Positions 35,231 to 46,972 of a DNA stretch of 64,000 nucleotides are shown here, one piece after another. The position numbers and the translations under genes were made by a program. The notes beneath the pieces are model-generated. The model was not told the DNA's origin and made no database searches. It saw only the letters and a program-made list of their open reading frames with translations. Position 1 is the first letter of the stretch; each line of letters begins with the position of its first letter. Source of the stretch: Albidovulum sediminis (GTDB lineage: Bacteria > Pseudomonadota > Alphaproteobacteria > Rhodobacterales > Rhodobacteraceae); NCBI RefSeq assembly GCF_025380365.1, contig NZ_JAOCQF010000006.1, positions 1 to 64,000 on the forward strand, written 5' to 3'.

Positions 35231-35682
35231 CACCGCCGGACTGCATCTGTGCCTTCTTTGCACTCCCTCCGGGATTCGCTGCGACAAAGAGTGAGTCAAG
35301 CTAGAAGTTCAGTTGCGGCGGCTTCGCCCGACTTGGTAGCGTCATGGGGCGATTCACGTCGTCTTGGGGGGACATGGCGCACACCATCCGCTTTTCCGGA
35401 GATCCTGATTCGGAAAGCGCGAAGAAACGCCGGCAAGAATGGTGTCGGGTGTGCACGTTTCGGATGTCGGCAGCTGCTTGCCGCGTCTCGTACCGATGGG
35501 TTTGATTGGCTGGAGCGTTCCGGCCCAAGCCTGTTGTCATGTCCACCGGATGCCCCTTGAGGGCACGTCGCCGCGTTCCCCGTATCTGCGCGGGGTCCGG
35601 GCGGTGCCCAAGCCGGCTGAAGCGCCGATAAGAGACAGCGAAACCCGTGAAAGGGGCGCTGTAACCTGTGGGCAAGGCGAGA
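35231..35682. other. Gap upstream of dnaA
   Basis: About 450 bp without a convincing gene. It must contain the dnaA promoter. Only loose matches to the DnaA box were seen (such as TGTGCACGT and TGTGGGCAA), with no cluster of TTATCCACA-type boxes and no AT-rich unwinding region, so this is not called as the replication origin. Confidence 0.6.
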
Positions 35683-37053
35683 ATGACAAACGATACCTGG
35701 GGGCAAGTGCGAGATGGGCTTATCAAGGCAGTTGGCCAGAACAACTTCGTCACCTGGATCGAACCGCTGCGCCTGATCGACCTGGACGGCGGCATCGCCC
35801 GGTTCGAAGCCCCCACCAAGTTCATGCGCGACTGGGTGATGCGCCACTTCGGCGAACACATCCGCGCCCATCTTGCGCAGTCCGGGCAGACAGTGGATCG
35901 CGTCGAATTCCTGGTCAGCGGCCCGCGTCCCGTCCCGATCGCCAGGGTTGCCGAGGCACCGGCGCGAAACCGCCTGCCGTCTGCCCCCCCGCGCACGGGC
36001 GAGGAGGCCGATCTGCCGGGCGCGCCGCTCGATCCCCGCTTCACCTTTGACAGTTTCGTCGTCGGCAAGCCGAACGAACTTGCCCATGCTGCGGCCCGCC
36101 GGGTCGCGGAAGGGGGGACGACCACCTTCAACCCGCTGTTCCTTTATGGCGGGGTCGGCTTGGGCAAGACCCACCTGATGCACGCCATCGCACATGAGCT
36201 TCGCACGGGCCGCCCGGATCTGCGCGTGCTCTATCTGTCTGCCGAACAGTTCATGTACCGCTTCATCCAAGCGCTGCGCGAGAAGCAGATCATGGACTTC
36301 AAGGAGATGTTCCGCGCGGTCGATGTCCTGATGGTCGACGATGTCCAGTTCATCGCCGGAAAGGACTCGACGCAGGAGGAGTTCTTCCACACCTTCAACG
36401 CGCTGGTAGACCAGAACAAGCAGATCGTGATCTCCGCCGACCGCGCGCCCGGCGAGATCAAGGACCTGGAGGAGCGGATCAAGAGCCGCCTGCAATGCGG
36501 CCTGGTGGTCGACCTGCATCCGACCGACTACGAGTTGCGGCTGGGCATCCTTCAGCAGAAGGCCGAAGCCTACCGCGCCCGTCACGGTGGCCTGGAAATG
36601 GCCGATGGCATCCTCGAGTTCCTCGCTCACCGGATCACGACCAACGTCCGCGTGCTGGAAGGCGCGCTGACACGGCTTTTCGCCTTCGCCTCGCTGGTCG
36701 GGCGGGAAATCACGCTCGACCTCGCGCAGGATTGCCTCGCGGACATCCTGCGGGCCTCCGAGCGCAAGATCACGATCGAGGAGATTCAGCGCAAGGTCGC
36801 GGAACACTACAACATCCGGCTGTCCGACATGATCGGGCCCAAGCGGATGCGCACCATCGCCAGGCCCCGCCAGATCGCGATGTATCTTGCCAAGAACATG
36901 ACCACTCGCTCCCTGCCCGAGATCGGACGCCGCTTCGGCGGGCGCGATCACACCACGATCATGCACGGCATCCGCAAGATCGAGGAGTTGAAGGGAAGCG
37001 ACAGCCAGCTGTCCGAGGATCTGAGCCTGCTGCGGCGGCTGCTGGAATCCTGA
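35683..37053 (+). CDS. dnaA: Chromosomal replication initiator DnaA
   Basis: DnaA, 456 aa. Domain I (TWGQVRDGLIKAVGQNNFVTW) is followed by a short linker and the AAA+ domain with Walker A GGVGLGKTH (about residue 155) and Walker B VLMVDDVQFI. Domain IV has the origin-binding signature GGRDHTTIMHG. The ATG at 35683 matches family starts; an in-frame GTG at 35668 is possible. dnaN and recF follow, the classical order. Confidence 0.97.
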   Translation: MTNDTWGQVRDGLIKAVGQNNFVTWIEPLRLIDLDGGIARFEAPTKFMRDWVMRHFGEHIRAHLAQSGQTVDRVEFLVSGPRPVPIARVAEAPARNRLPSAPPRTGEEADLPGAPLDPRFTFDSFVVGKPNELAHAAARRVAEGGTTTFNPLFLYGGVGLGKTHLMHAIAHELRTGRPDLRVLYLSAEQFMYRFIQALREKQIMDFKEMFRAVDVLMVDDVQFIAGKDSTQEEFFHTFNALVDQNKQIVISADRAPGEIKDLEERIKSRLQCGLVVDLHPTDYELRLGILQQKAEAYRARHGGLEMADGILEFLAHRITTNVRVLEGALTRLFAFASLVGREITLDLAQDCLADILRASERKITIEEIQRKVAEHYNIRLSDMIGPKRMRTIARPRQIAMYLAKNMTTRSLPEIGRRFGGRDHTTIMHGIRKIEELKGSDSQLSEDLSLLRRLLES

Positions 37054-37176
37054 CCCGCCGCGCACGGCCCTGGCCTTTGTTCAGGCGGGGCCTGCCTCAG
37101 GTGCGCAGGAGGGATACTTCTTGAGCGTTGGGAAAAATTTGTTAATCCTGCCCTCCCGGCAAATCAGGGGACGGAA

Positions 37177-38295
37177 ATGAAGATCAGCATCGAACGCGCG
37201 ACCCTTCTAAAGGCGGTCGGGCAGGCCCAGTCGGTGGTCGAGCGGCGGAACACGATCCCGATTCTCGCCAACGTGCTGATCGAGGCCGAAGGCAGCACCG
37301 TCAGTTTCCGCGCCACTGACCTCGACATCGAGGTCGTGGACCGGGCGCCTGCGCAGGTGGAACGGGCGGGTGCCACGACCGTATCGGCGGTCATGCTGCA
37401 TGAAATCGTGCGCAAGCTGCCCGACGGCGCCCTGGTGCAGATCACCTCCGACGCCGCCGCAGGCCGCCTGACGGTCGAGGCGGGGCGATCCACATTCTCG
37501 CTCGCAACGTTGCCCAGGGAAGATTTTCCGGTGATGGCATCGTCGGAATACACCGCCAACTTTTCGGCGCCCGCCCCGGTTCTCCGGCGGCTGTTCGACA
37601 AGTCGAAGTTCGCCATCTCGACCGAGGAAACCCGGTACTACCTGAACGGCGTCTACATGCATGTGGCCACGGGCGAGGGCGGCCCGGTGCTACGCTGCGT
37701 GGCGACCGACGGGCACCGTCTGGCGCGCATCGACGCGCCCCTGCCCGAAGGGGCGCAGGGCATGCCGGGCGTCATCATTCCGCGCAAGACCGTGGGCGAG
37801 TTGCGCAAGCTTCTGGACGACGACGAGTCGAACATCGCCGTCTCGGTCTCCGAAACCAAGGTGCGTTTCGCCACGCCGGCGATCACGCTGACCTCGAAGG
37901 TGATCGACGGGACGTTCCCGGACTATACGCGCGTCATCCCCGTCGCGAACACCCGCCGGCTTGAGGTCGACGCGGCCGAGTTTGCCAAGGCCGTCGACCG
38001 TGTGGCCACCGTGTCGTCGGAACGGTCGCGCGCGGTGAAGCTGCAACTGGACGAGGATCGCCTGGTGCTTTCCGTCAACGCACCCGATGCCGGTGCGGCC
38101 GAAGAGGAACTGGCGGTCGCCTATGGTGACGATCGCCTGGAGATCGGGTTCAACGCGAAATACCTGCTGGAGATCGCCAGTCAGGTCGACCGGGAAAATG
38201 CGGTGTTCCTCTTCAACTCCTCCGGCGACCCGACCCTGATGCGGGAAGGCAACGACATGTCCGCGGTCTATGTCGTGATGCCGATGCGCGTCTGA
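37177..38295 (+). CDS. dnaN: DNA polymerase III beta clamp DnaN
   Basis: Sliding clamp, 372 aa, normal length. Family features: N-terminal VVERRNTIPILANVLIEAEG and the C-terminal end DPTLMREGNDMSAVYVVMPM with the conserved VMPMR(V/L). It holds the polymerase on DNA as a ring dimer. It lies 123 bp after dnaA and 40 bp before recF. Confidence 0.98.
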   Translation: MKISIERATLLKAVGQAQSVVERRNTIPILANVLIEAEGSTVSFRATDLDIEVVDRAPAQVERAGATTVSAVMLHEIVRKLPDGALVQITSDAAAGRLTVEAGRSTFSLATLPREDFPVMASSEYTANFSAPAPVLRRLFDKSKFAISTEETRYYLNGVYMHVATGEGGPVLRCVATDGHRLARIDAPLPEGAQGMPGVIIPRKTVGELRKLLDDDESNIAVSVSETKVRFATPAITLTSKVIDGTFPDYTRVIPVANTRRLEVDAAEFAKAVDRVATVSSERSRAVKLQLDEDRLVLSVNAPDAGAAEEELAVAYGDDRLEIGFNAKYLLEIASQVDRENAVFLFNSSGDPTLMREGNDMSAVYVVMPMRV

Positions 38296-38335
38296 TTGGC
38301 TGCCCGGCCGGAGCCTCGATCGAAAGGCACAAGAC

Positions 38336-39451
38336 GTGCCGCGACTTGCCGTCGATAACCTGCTGATCTCGCATTTCCGTTCGCACCGCCGGACGGAAAT
38401 GGCTTTCGAAGGCCGCCCGGTCGCTATCTTCGGGCCGAACGGGGCCGGCAAGACCAATATCCTCGAGGCGCTTTCCCTTCTGTCGCCCGGGCGCGGGCTG
38501 CGACGGGCGGGCGCGGAGGAGCTTGCGAGGCGGCCCGAGTCGCTAGGCTGGAAGATCCGCGCCTCGGTGGACTGCATCGGTCAGGTCCACGAGATCGAGA
38601 CCTTTGCCGAACCCGGCAGCAGCCGGTCGGTTCTCGTCGACGGCAAGCCGGTCGCGCAGGCAGTTCTCGGTCGGATCGTCCGCATGCTCTGGCTCGTGCC
38701 GGCGATGGACCGGCTCTGGATCGAAGGTGCAGAGGGCCGGCGCCGCTTTCTGGACCGGATGACCTTGTCCTTCGATCCCGGCCACGCCGAGGCTGTCCTG
38801 ACCTATGAGAAGGCCATGCGGGAAAGGAACCGGCTGCTCAAGGACGACGTGCGCGATCCGCGCTGGTATGGCGCGCTCGAGGCGCAGATGGCGGGGGCGG
38901 GCGCGGCCATTCAGGCTAGCCGCCGCGCAGCCGTGGATCGCGTGACAGCGGCCCAGACGGGGACGGAAGGTGCGTTTCCGAAGGCCGATCTGACGATCGT
39001 CGCGCCCGAGGGAGAGGAGGCCATCGACGGCGCCGACGCCCTTGCGGAGGCACTGGCCCGGGGCCGGTCACGCGACATTGCTGCCGGACGAACACTGACC
39101 GGGCCGCACCGGACCGATCTGGCCGCGATCTATGCGGCCAAGGGCACACCCGCAGCGCAGGCGTCCACGGGCGAACAGAAGGCGCTGTTGCTGTCGCTCG
39201 TGCTTGCCAACGCCCGTGCCCTGGCGGAGGATTACGGCGCCCCTCCGATCCTGCTTCTGGACGAAGTGGCTGCACATCTCGATGCGGGCCGCAGGGCCTT
39301 GCTTTACGACGAGATCTGTGCACTCGGCGCGCAGGCGTTCTTGACCGGGACGGGGGCGGACCTGTTCGAAGGCCTGGGCGCCCGCGCGCAGGTCTTCGAG
39401 GTCGCCGACACTGACGGCCAGTCCCGCGCCGTCGAAAGGACCATCGCATGA
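38336..39451 (+). CDS. recF: DNA repair protein RecF
   Basis: RecF, 371 aa, SMC-like ATPase that loads RecA at gaps. Walker A FGPNGAGKTN at about residues 32-41; ABC-type signature STGEQKALLLSL and Walker B PPILLLDEVAAHLDAGRR near the C-terminus. The start is GTG. Its stop overlaps the following VOC-family gene by 4 bp. Confidence 0.97.
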   Translation: MPRLAVDNLLISHFRSHRRTEMAFEGRPVAIFGPNGAGKTNILEALSLLSPGRGLRRAGAEELARRPESLGWKIRASVDCIGQVHEIETFAEPGSSRSVLVDGKPVAQAVLGRIVRMLWLVPAMDRLWIEGAEGRRRFLDRMTLSFDPGHAEAVLTYEKAMRERNRLLKDDVRDPRWYGALEAQMAGAGAAIQASRRAAVDRVTAAQTGTEGAFPKADLTIVAPEGEEAIDGADALAEALARGRSRDIAAGRTLTGPHRTDLAAIYAAKGTPAAQASTGEQKALLLSLVLANARALAEDYGAPPILLLDEVAAHLDAGRRALLYDEICALGAQAFLTGTGADLFEGLGARAQVFEVADTDGQSRAVERTIA

Positions 39452-39891
39452 CCCCCCAGCGCGTCACCCTGATTACCCTTGGCGTCGATGACATCGCCCG
39501 TTCGCGCGCCTTCTACGAGGCGCTTGGCTGGCAACCCGCAGAGGCGCATGAGGAGGTCGTCTTCTACCAGATGCATGGGGCGGTCTTGGCCCTGTTCGGT
39601 CGTTCGGCCCTGGCTCAGGATCAGGGGCGACCGGCTGCGCTTCTCGGCACCGGGGCCATCGCGCTCGCGCAGAATTTTCCGACCGAGGCAGAGGTCGATG
39701 TCGCCTGGTCGGCGGCATTGGCGGCAGGGGCAACCCCTCTGAAGGCGCCGGAAAAGGTCTTCTGGGGTGGCTATTCGGGTTACTACGCCGACCCCGATGG
39801 GCACGTCTGGGAACTTGCCATGAACCCGTTCTGGCCGCTCGCGCAGGACGGCAGCCTGACGCTGCCGCTGCGCCCCTCGGAAAGCCCCTGA
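39448..39891 (+). CDS. VOC-superfamily (glyoxalase-like) protein
   Basis: 147 aa, one vicinal-oxygen-chelate module pair. It starts VTLITLGVDDIARSRAFYEA and has a C-terminal GGYSGYYADPDGHVWELAMN with the metal-ligand Glu pattern. Substrate is unknown; such proteins include lactoylglutathione lyases, dioxygenases and antibiotic-binding proteins. It is coupled to recF by a 4-bp overlap, which need not imply related function. Confidence 0.88.
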   Translation: MTPQRVTLITLGVDDIARSRAFYEALGWQPAEAHEEVVFYQMHGAVLALFGRSALAQDQGRPAALLGTGAIALAQNFPTEAEVDVAWSAALAAGATPLKAPEKVFWGGYSGYYADPDGHVWELAMNPFWPLAQDGSLTLPLRPSESP

Positions 39892-39963
39892 AATCCCGTT
39901 GAATGTTCCGCGCCGGCGTGCAAGCGTCGCGCCGCATGCCACGGACGGATTTCGCAGGTTTTC

Positions 39964-43105
<3,142 letters not shown>

Positions 43106-43302
43106 TCGGGCCGCTGCCGCAGTGCGGCGTCCCCGGTATCCGGCCTTGTCAAAGGATCGGGATCGAGTTGCGACCTCTGGTCGCGCAGAGGTGATCCGGC
43201 GGCGCCGGACGTGTCGCTCCTGTCTGCATATCGGTCGGAATAGCGGCAATAGGACCGTGCTGCAGTTGCATGATGCGCCGACACTGCCTAAGCTTGGCGC
43301 AA

Positions 43303-43322
43303 CTCCGGCAAAGACCGGAGTG
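43303..43322 (+). terminator. Hairpin just upstream of potA-like gene
   Basis: ACTCCGG/CCGGAGT, a perfect 7-bp stem with a 6-nt loop, ends 22 bp before the transporter ATPase start. It has no T-run. It may be a weak terminator for gyrB read-through or part of the transporter mRNA leader. Confidence 0.35.
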
Positions 43323-43344
43323 GGATGAACACGGGGAGAACGAA

Positions 43345-44445
43345 TTGACCGACCACGGTGCCGGGGACGCGTTTGTCCTATTCGAGAGGGTCCAGAAAAG
43401 CTACGACGGCGAAACCCTCGTGGTGAAGGACCTGAACCTGTCCATCGCCAAGGGTGAATTCCTGACGATGCTCGGGCCTTCCGGTTCCGGCAAGACCACC
43501 TGCCTGATGATGCTCGCCGGGTTCGAGACGGCCACCCACGGCGAGATCAGGCTGGCCGGGCGCCCGATCAACAACATTCCGCCGCACAAGCGCGGAATCG
43601 GCATGGTGTTCCAGAACTACGCGCTGTTTCCGCACATGACGATCGCCGAGAACCTCGCCTTCCCGCTCGAGGTTCGCAAGATGGGCAAGTCGGAGCGTGA
43701 GGAGAAGGTTCGCCGCGCGCTCGACATGGTGCAGATGGGCAAATTCGGCGGCCGTCGCCCGGCGCAGCTTTCTGGCGGCCAGCAGCAGCGGGTCGCACTT
43801 GCCCGCGCGCTGGTGTTCGAGCCTGAGCTTGTCCTGATGGACGAACCCCTCGGCGCGCTCGACAAGCAGCTGCGCGAGCATATGCAGTTCGAGATCAAGC
43901 GCATCGCCGATGGCCTCGGAATCACCGTGGTCTATGTGACCCACGACCAGACCGAGGCGCTGACGATGTCGGACCGCGTCGCCGTCTTCAACGACGGCGT
44001 GATCCAGCAGCTTGCCCCGCCCGACAAGCTTTACGAGGAGCCGGAGAACAGCTTCGTCGCCCAGTTCATCGGCGAGAACAACACCCTGGAAGGCGTGGTC
44101 AAGGAGATCCGGAACGGCGTTGCGCTGGTCGAGCTTGACGACGGCGAGCTGATCGACTGCAAACCGGTCAACGTGTCGCGGCCGGGTGAGCGGACGCGCG
44201 TTTCGATCCGCCCCGAGCGGGTCGAGATGAACAAGGCGCGGCTTCAGCCGGGCGCCCATACGCTCAAGGCGGAAGTGCTTGAGTTCATCTACATGGGCGA
44301 CATCTTCCGGACCCGCCTTCGCGTGGCCGGGAACGACGAATTCGTGGTCAAGACGCGCAACGCGCCGGATCAGCGCCGGATGCAGCCCGGCGAACAGATC
44401 GAAATCGGCTGGTTGCCCACCGACTGCAGGGCGCTTGACGCCTGA
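43345..44445 (+). CDS. potA: Polyamine-type ABC transporter ATPase (PotA-like)
   Basis: 366 aa. Walker [11 protein letters not shown] at about residues 43-52, signature [15 protein letters not shown], Walker [13 protein letters not shown], and a C-terminal TOBE domain from about residue 285. Closest in plan to spermidine/putrescine importers, but PotA, PotG and related opine or iron ATPases are hard to separate by sequence alone. The start is TTG with GGGGAG 6 nt upstream. It heads the operon that continues with the binding protein and two permeases. Confidence 0.9.
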   Translation: MTDHGAGDAFVLFERVQKSYDGETLVVKDLNLSIAKGEFLTMLGPSGSGKTTCLMMLAGFETATHGEIRLAGRPINNIPPHKRGIGMVFQNYALFPHMTIAENLAFPLEVRKMGKSEREEKVRRALDMVQMGKFGGRRPAQLSGGQQQRVALARALVFEPELVLMDEPLGALDKQLREHMQFEIKRIADGLGITVVYVTHDQTEALTMSDRVAVFNDGVIQQLAPPDKLYEEPENSFVAQFIGENNTLEGVVKEIRNGVALVELDDGELIDCKPVNVSRPGERTRVSIRPERVEMNKARLQPGAHTLKAEVLEFIYMGDIFRTRLRVAGNDEFVVKTRNAPDQRRMQPGEQIEIGWLPTDCRALDA

Positions 44446-44455
44446 CGAACTGGGC

Positions 44456-44475
44456 GGGGCCTTTCCCGGGGCCCC
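44456..44475 (+). other. Intercistronic hairpin between ATPase and binding-protein genes
   Basis: GGGGCC/GGCCCC with an 8-nt loop in the 70-bp gap. Such a structure could adjust the level of the binding protein relative to the ATPase. Confidence 0.4.
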
Positions 44476-44515
44476 GGATCGCCCTTTGATTTCGGGAACC
44501 GATAGGGAGACATAA

Positions 44516-45610
44516 ATGAAAACCACCCACCTGCTTCTCGCAACGTCTGCGCTGGCCATGTCGGCCGGTGCGGCCAGTGCGGTCGACCTGACCTTCGTGT
44601 CCTGGGGCGGCGCCTACCAGGAATCGCAGCTCAAGGCCTATGCCGAGCCCTACATGGCGGCGCACCCCGACGTGAACATCATCTGGGACGAAAGCTCGGC
44701 CGAAGCCGTGGCCAAGCTGCGGGCGATGAACGAAGCCGGCAACCTGACCTGGGACCTCGTCGACGTGACGGTGTCGGACTCGATGCGTCTGTGTGACGAA
44801 GGGCTCGCCCGTCCCATCGATGGCGCGACGGAACTTGCCGCCGCCCCCGATGGGACCGACGCCGACACCGACTTCGGCGCCACCCGCGTGAACGAGTGCT
44901 TCGTGCCGCAGATCGTCTATTCGACCACCTGGGGCTACCGCACCGACCTCGTTGGCGATACGCCTCCGACCTCGGTCTGCGATGTCTTCGACCTCGCGAA
45001 GTATCCCGGCAAGCGGGCGATGCAGAAGCGTCCGATCGACAACGTCGAATGGGCGCTCTACTGCGACGGCGTTGCCAAGGAAGACATCTACAGCGTGCTG
45101 TCGACCGACGAGGGCGTCGCGCGCGCCTTCGCCAAGCTCGACACGATCAAGGACCAGGTCGTCTGGTGGACCGCCGGTGCTGAAACGCCGCAGCTTCTGG
45201 CCGATGGCGAAGTGGTGATGGGCTCGACCTTCAACGGCCGTCTGTTCTCGGCCATCGCCGAGCAGAACCAGCCGATCGGGATGCTGTGGGACATGCAGTC
45301 CTACGACATCGACGGCTGGATTGTGCCGACGGGCCTGTCGCCCGAGAAGGAAGCGATCGTGATGGACTTCCTGATGTTCGCGACCGACACGCAGCGTCTG
45401 GCCGATCAGGCCAAGTACATCTCCTACGGCCCGGCCCGCGCATCTTCGGCGCCGCTTGTCGGCAAGCATGAGGCGCTTGGCATCGAAATGGCGCCGCACA
45501 TGCCGACCGACCCGGCCAACGCCACCAACGTGCTTCACTACGACTACACCTGGTGGGCGGATCATCGCGACGACATCGATGCGAAGTTCCAGGCCTGGCT
45601 TGCCCAGTGA
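44516..45610 (+). CDS. Periplasmic polyamine-type binding protein (PotD/F-like)
   Basis: 364 aa. A signal peptide (about residues 1-22) is followed by VDLTFVSWGGAYQESQLKAY, the usual start of a PotD/F-type extracellular solute-binding protein (family 1). Conserved later segments include WGYRTDLVGDTPPTSVCDVF and WDMQSYDIDGWIVPTGLSPE. Four cysteines are spread through the mature chain. The ligand is probably a polyamine or similar small cationic compound. Confidence 0.9.
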   Translation: MKTTHLLLATSALAMSAGAASAVDLTFVSWGGAYQESQLKAYAEPYMAAHPDVNIIWDESSAEAVAKLRAMNEAGNLTWDLVDVTVSDSMRLCDEGLARPIDGATELAAAPDGTDADTDFGATRVNECFVPQIVYSTTWGYRTDLVGDTPPTSVCDVFDLAKYPGKRAMQKRPIDNVEWALYCDGVAKEDIYSVLSTDEGVARAFAKLDTIKDQVVWWTAGAETPQLLADGEVVMGSTFNGRLFSAIAEQNQPIGMLWDMQSYDIDGWIVPTGLSPEKEAIVMDFLMFATDTQRLADQAKYISYGPARASSAPLVGKHEALGIEMAPHMPTDPANATNVLHYDYTWWADHRDDIDAKFQAWLAQ

Positions 45611-45621
45611 TCTGATCTGAC

Positions 45622-45647
45622 GGGGCGGGGCCTTGCGGCCCCGCCCC
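45622..45647 (+). terminator. Strong hairpin after binding-protein gene
   Basis: GGGGCGGGGCC/GGCCCCGCCCC, an 11-bp perfect stem with a 4-nt loop, starts 12 bp after the stop. No T-run follows. Such hairpins commonly stabilise the binding-protein mRNA and reduce transcription into the permease genes. Confidence 0.65.
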
Positions 45648-45695
45648 CCATTCGTTTGTCGATTTAGCAACGAGACAAGACCAAACGGGGGGATG

Positions 45696-46967
45696 ATGAG
45701 CGAGACAACCCACGCCGGCCCCATGCTGGCCGCGGACGGAACGCCGCTGAAGCGCTCTCTGGCCCGCGCCTTGCGCCGCCAGAAGCTCAGGGCGCTCGCC
45801 TTGATCGCGCCCTTGCTGATCTTCGTTCTGTTGACCTTTGTCACGCCGATCGTTTCGATGCTTTGGCGTTCGGTCGAGAACGCGATCGTCCCGGAGACGC
45901 TGCCGCTGACGGTCGAGGCGCTGAAGGACTGGGACCCCACCCGAGGCGAACTGCCGGAAGAGGCAGTCTTTGCCGCCATGGTCACCGATCTCCAGGCCGC
46001 CGTTAAGGCCAAGACCCATACCAAGCTCGGGACCCGGCTGAACTACGAGAACCCCGGGATCTCCTCCCTGTTTCGCTCGACGGGCCGTAACGTGGGCAAG
46101 TGGGACCTGGCCGCGGATGGCCCGTTCAAGGAAAAGCTGATCGAGGCGGACAAGGGCTGGGGCGATATCGAGGTCTGGAAGACCCTGCAACGCTATAGCG
46201 GGCACTACACCGCCGGCTACTTCCTGAACGCCGCGGACCTCGAAAATACGGCCGAGGGCATCCAGCTGCGCCCGGAAGAGCAGCGCATCTACATGACGCT
46301 GTTCATACGCACGATGTGGATGTCGCTGATGATCACCGGATCATGCCTTCTGCTCGGCTATCCGGTCGCCTGGCTTCTGGCCAACCTGCGGGCGTCGACG
46401 TCGAATGTCCTCATGATTCTGGTGCTGCTGCCGTTCTGGACCTCGCTTTTGGTGCGAACCTCGGCCTGGAAAGTGCTTCTCCAGCAGCAGGGCGTGATCA
46501 ACGACCTGCTGGTGTGGGTCGGGCTGGTCGATGATGCAAACAGGCTGGTGATGATCAACAACCAGTTCGGCACCATCATCGCCATGACGCATATCCTCCT
46601 GCCGTTCATGATCCTGCCGCTCTATTCGGTCATGAAGACGATCCCGCCCAGCTACCTGCGTGCGGCGAAGTCGCTGGGGGCCACCAACTGGACGGCGTTC
46701 TGGCGGGTCTATTTCCCGCAGTCGGTCCCCGGGATCGGCGCGGGTTCGATCCTCGTGTTCATCCTTGCGATCGGTTACTACATCACGCCCGAACTGGTGG
46801 GCGGCACGCAGGGCGTGTTCATCTCCAACCGGATCGCATTCCACATATCGTCGTCGCTCAACTGGGGGCTTGCCGCTGCGCTGGGGACCATCCTGCTCAG
46901 CCTCGTGCTGCTGCTCTACTATGTCTACGACAAGATCGTGGGCATCGATAACGTGAAGCTGGGGTAA
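45696..46967 (+). CDS. potB: ABC transporter permease, PotB-like with enlarged periplasmic region
   Basis: 423 aa; PotB is normally about 285-300. The first membrane helix is at about residues 34-57. It is followed by about 150 charged, soluble-looking residues (including KTHTKLGTRLNYENPGISSL) before the core of five helices from about 205. The EAA loop is SYLRAAKSLGATNWTAFWRV. The extra region should lie in the periplasm next to the binding protein. The start is ATG 45696; 45693 is equally possible, with GGGGGG just upstream. Confidence 0.9.
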   Translation: MSETTHAGPMLAADGTPLKRSLARALRRQKLRALALIAPLLIFVLLTFVTPIVSMLWRSVENAIVPETLPLTVEALKDWDPTRGELPEEAVFAAMVTDLQAAVKAKTHTKLGTRLNYENPGISSLFRSTGRNVGKWDLAADGPFKEKLIEADKGWGDIEVWKTLQRYSGHYTAGYFLNAADLENTAEGIQLRPEEQRIYMTLFIRTMWMSLMITGSCLLLGYPVAWLLANLRASTSNVLMILVLLPFWTSLLVRTSAWKVLLQQQGVINDLLVWVGLVDDANRLVMINNQFGTIIAMTHILLPFMILPLYSVMKTIPPSYLRAAKSLGATNWTAFWRVYFPQSVPGIGAGSILVFILAIGYYITPELVGGTQGVFISNRIAFHISSSLNWGLAAALGTILLSLVLLLYYVYDKIVGIDNVKLG

Positions 46968-46972
46968 GGGAC

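Noticed and set aside
35231-35682. Replication origin beside dnaA
   Set aside because: Only two loose DnaA-box matches and no AT-rich region; not enough to call an origin.
35296-37065. 589-aa minus-strand frame
   Set aside because: Antisense to dnaA; no recognisable domain.
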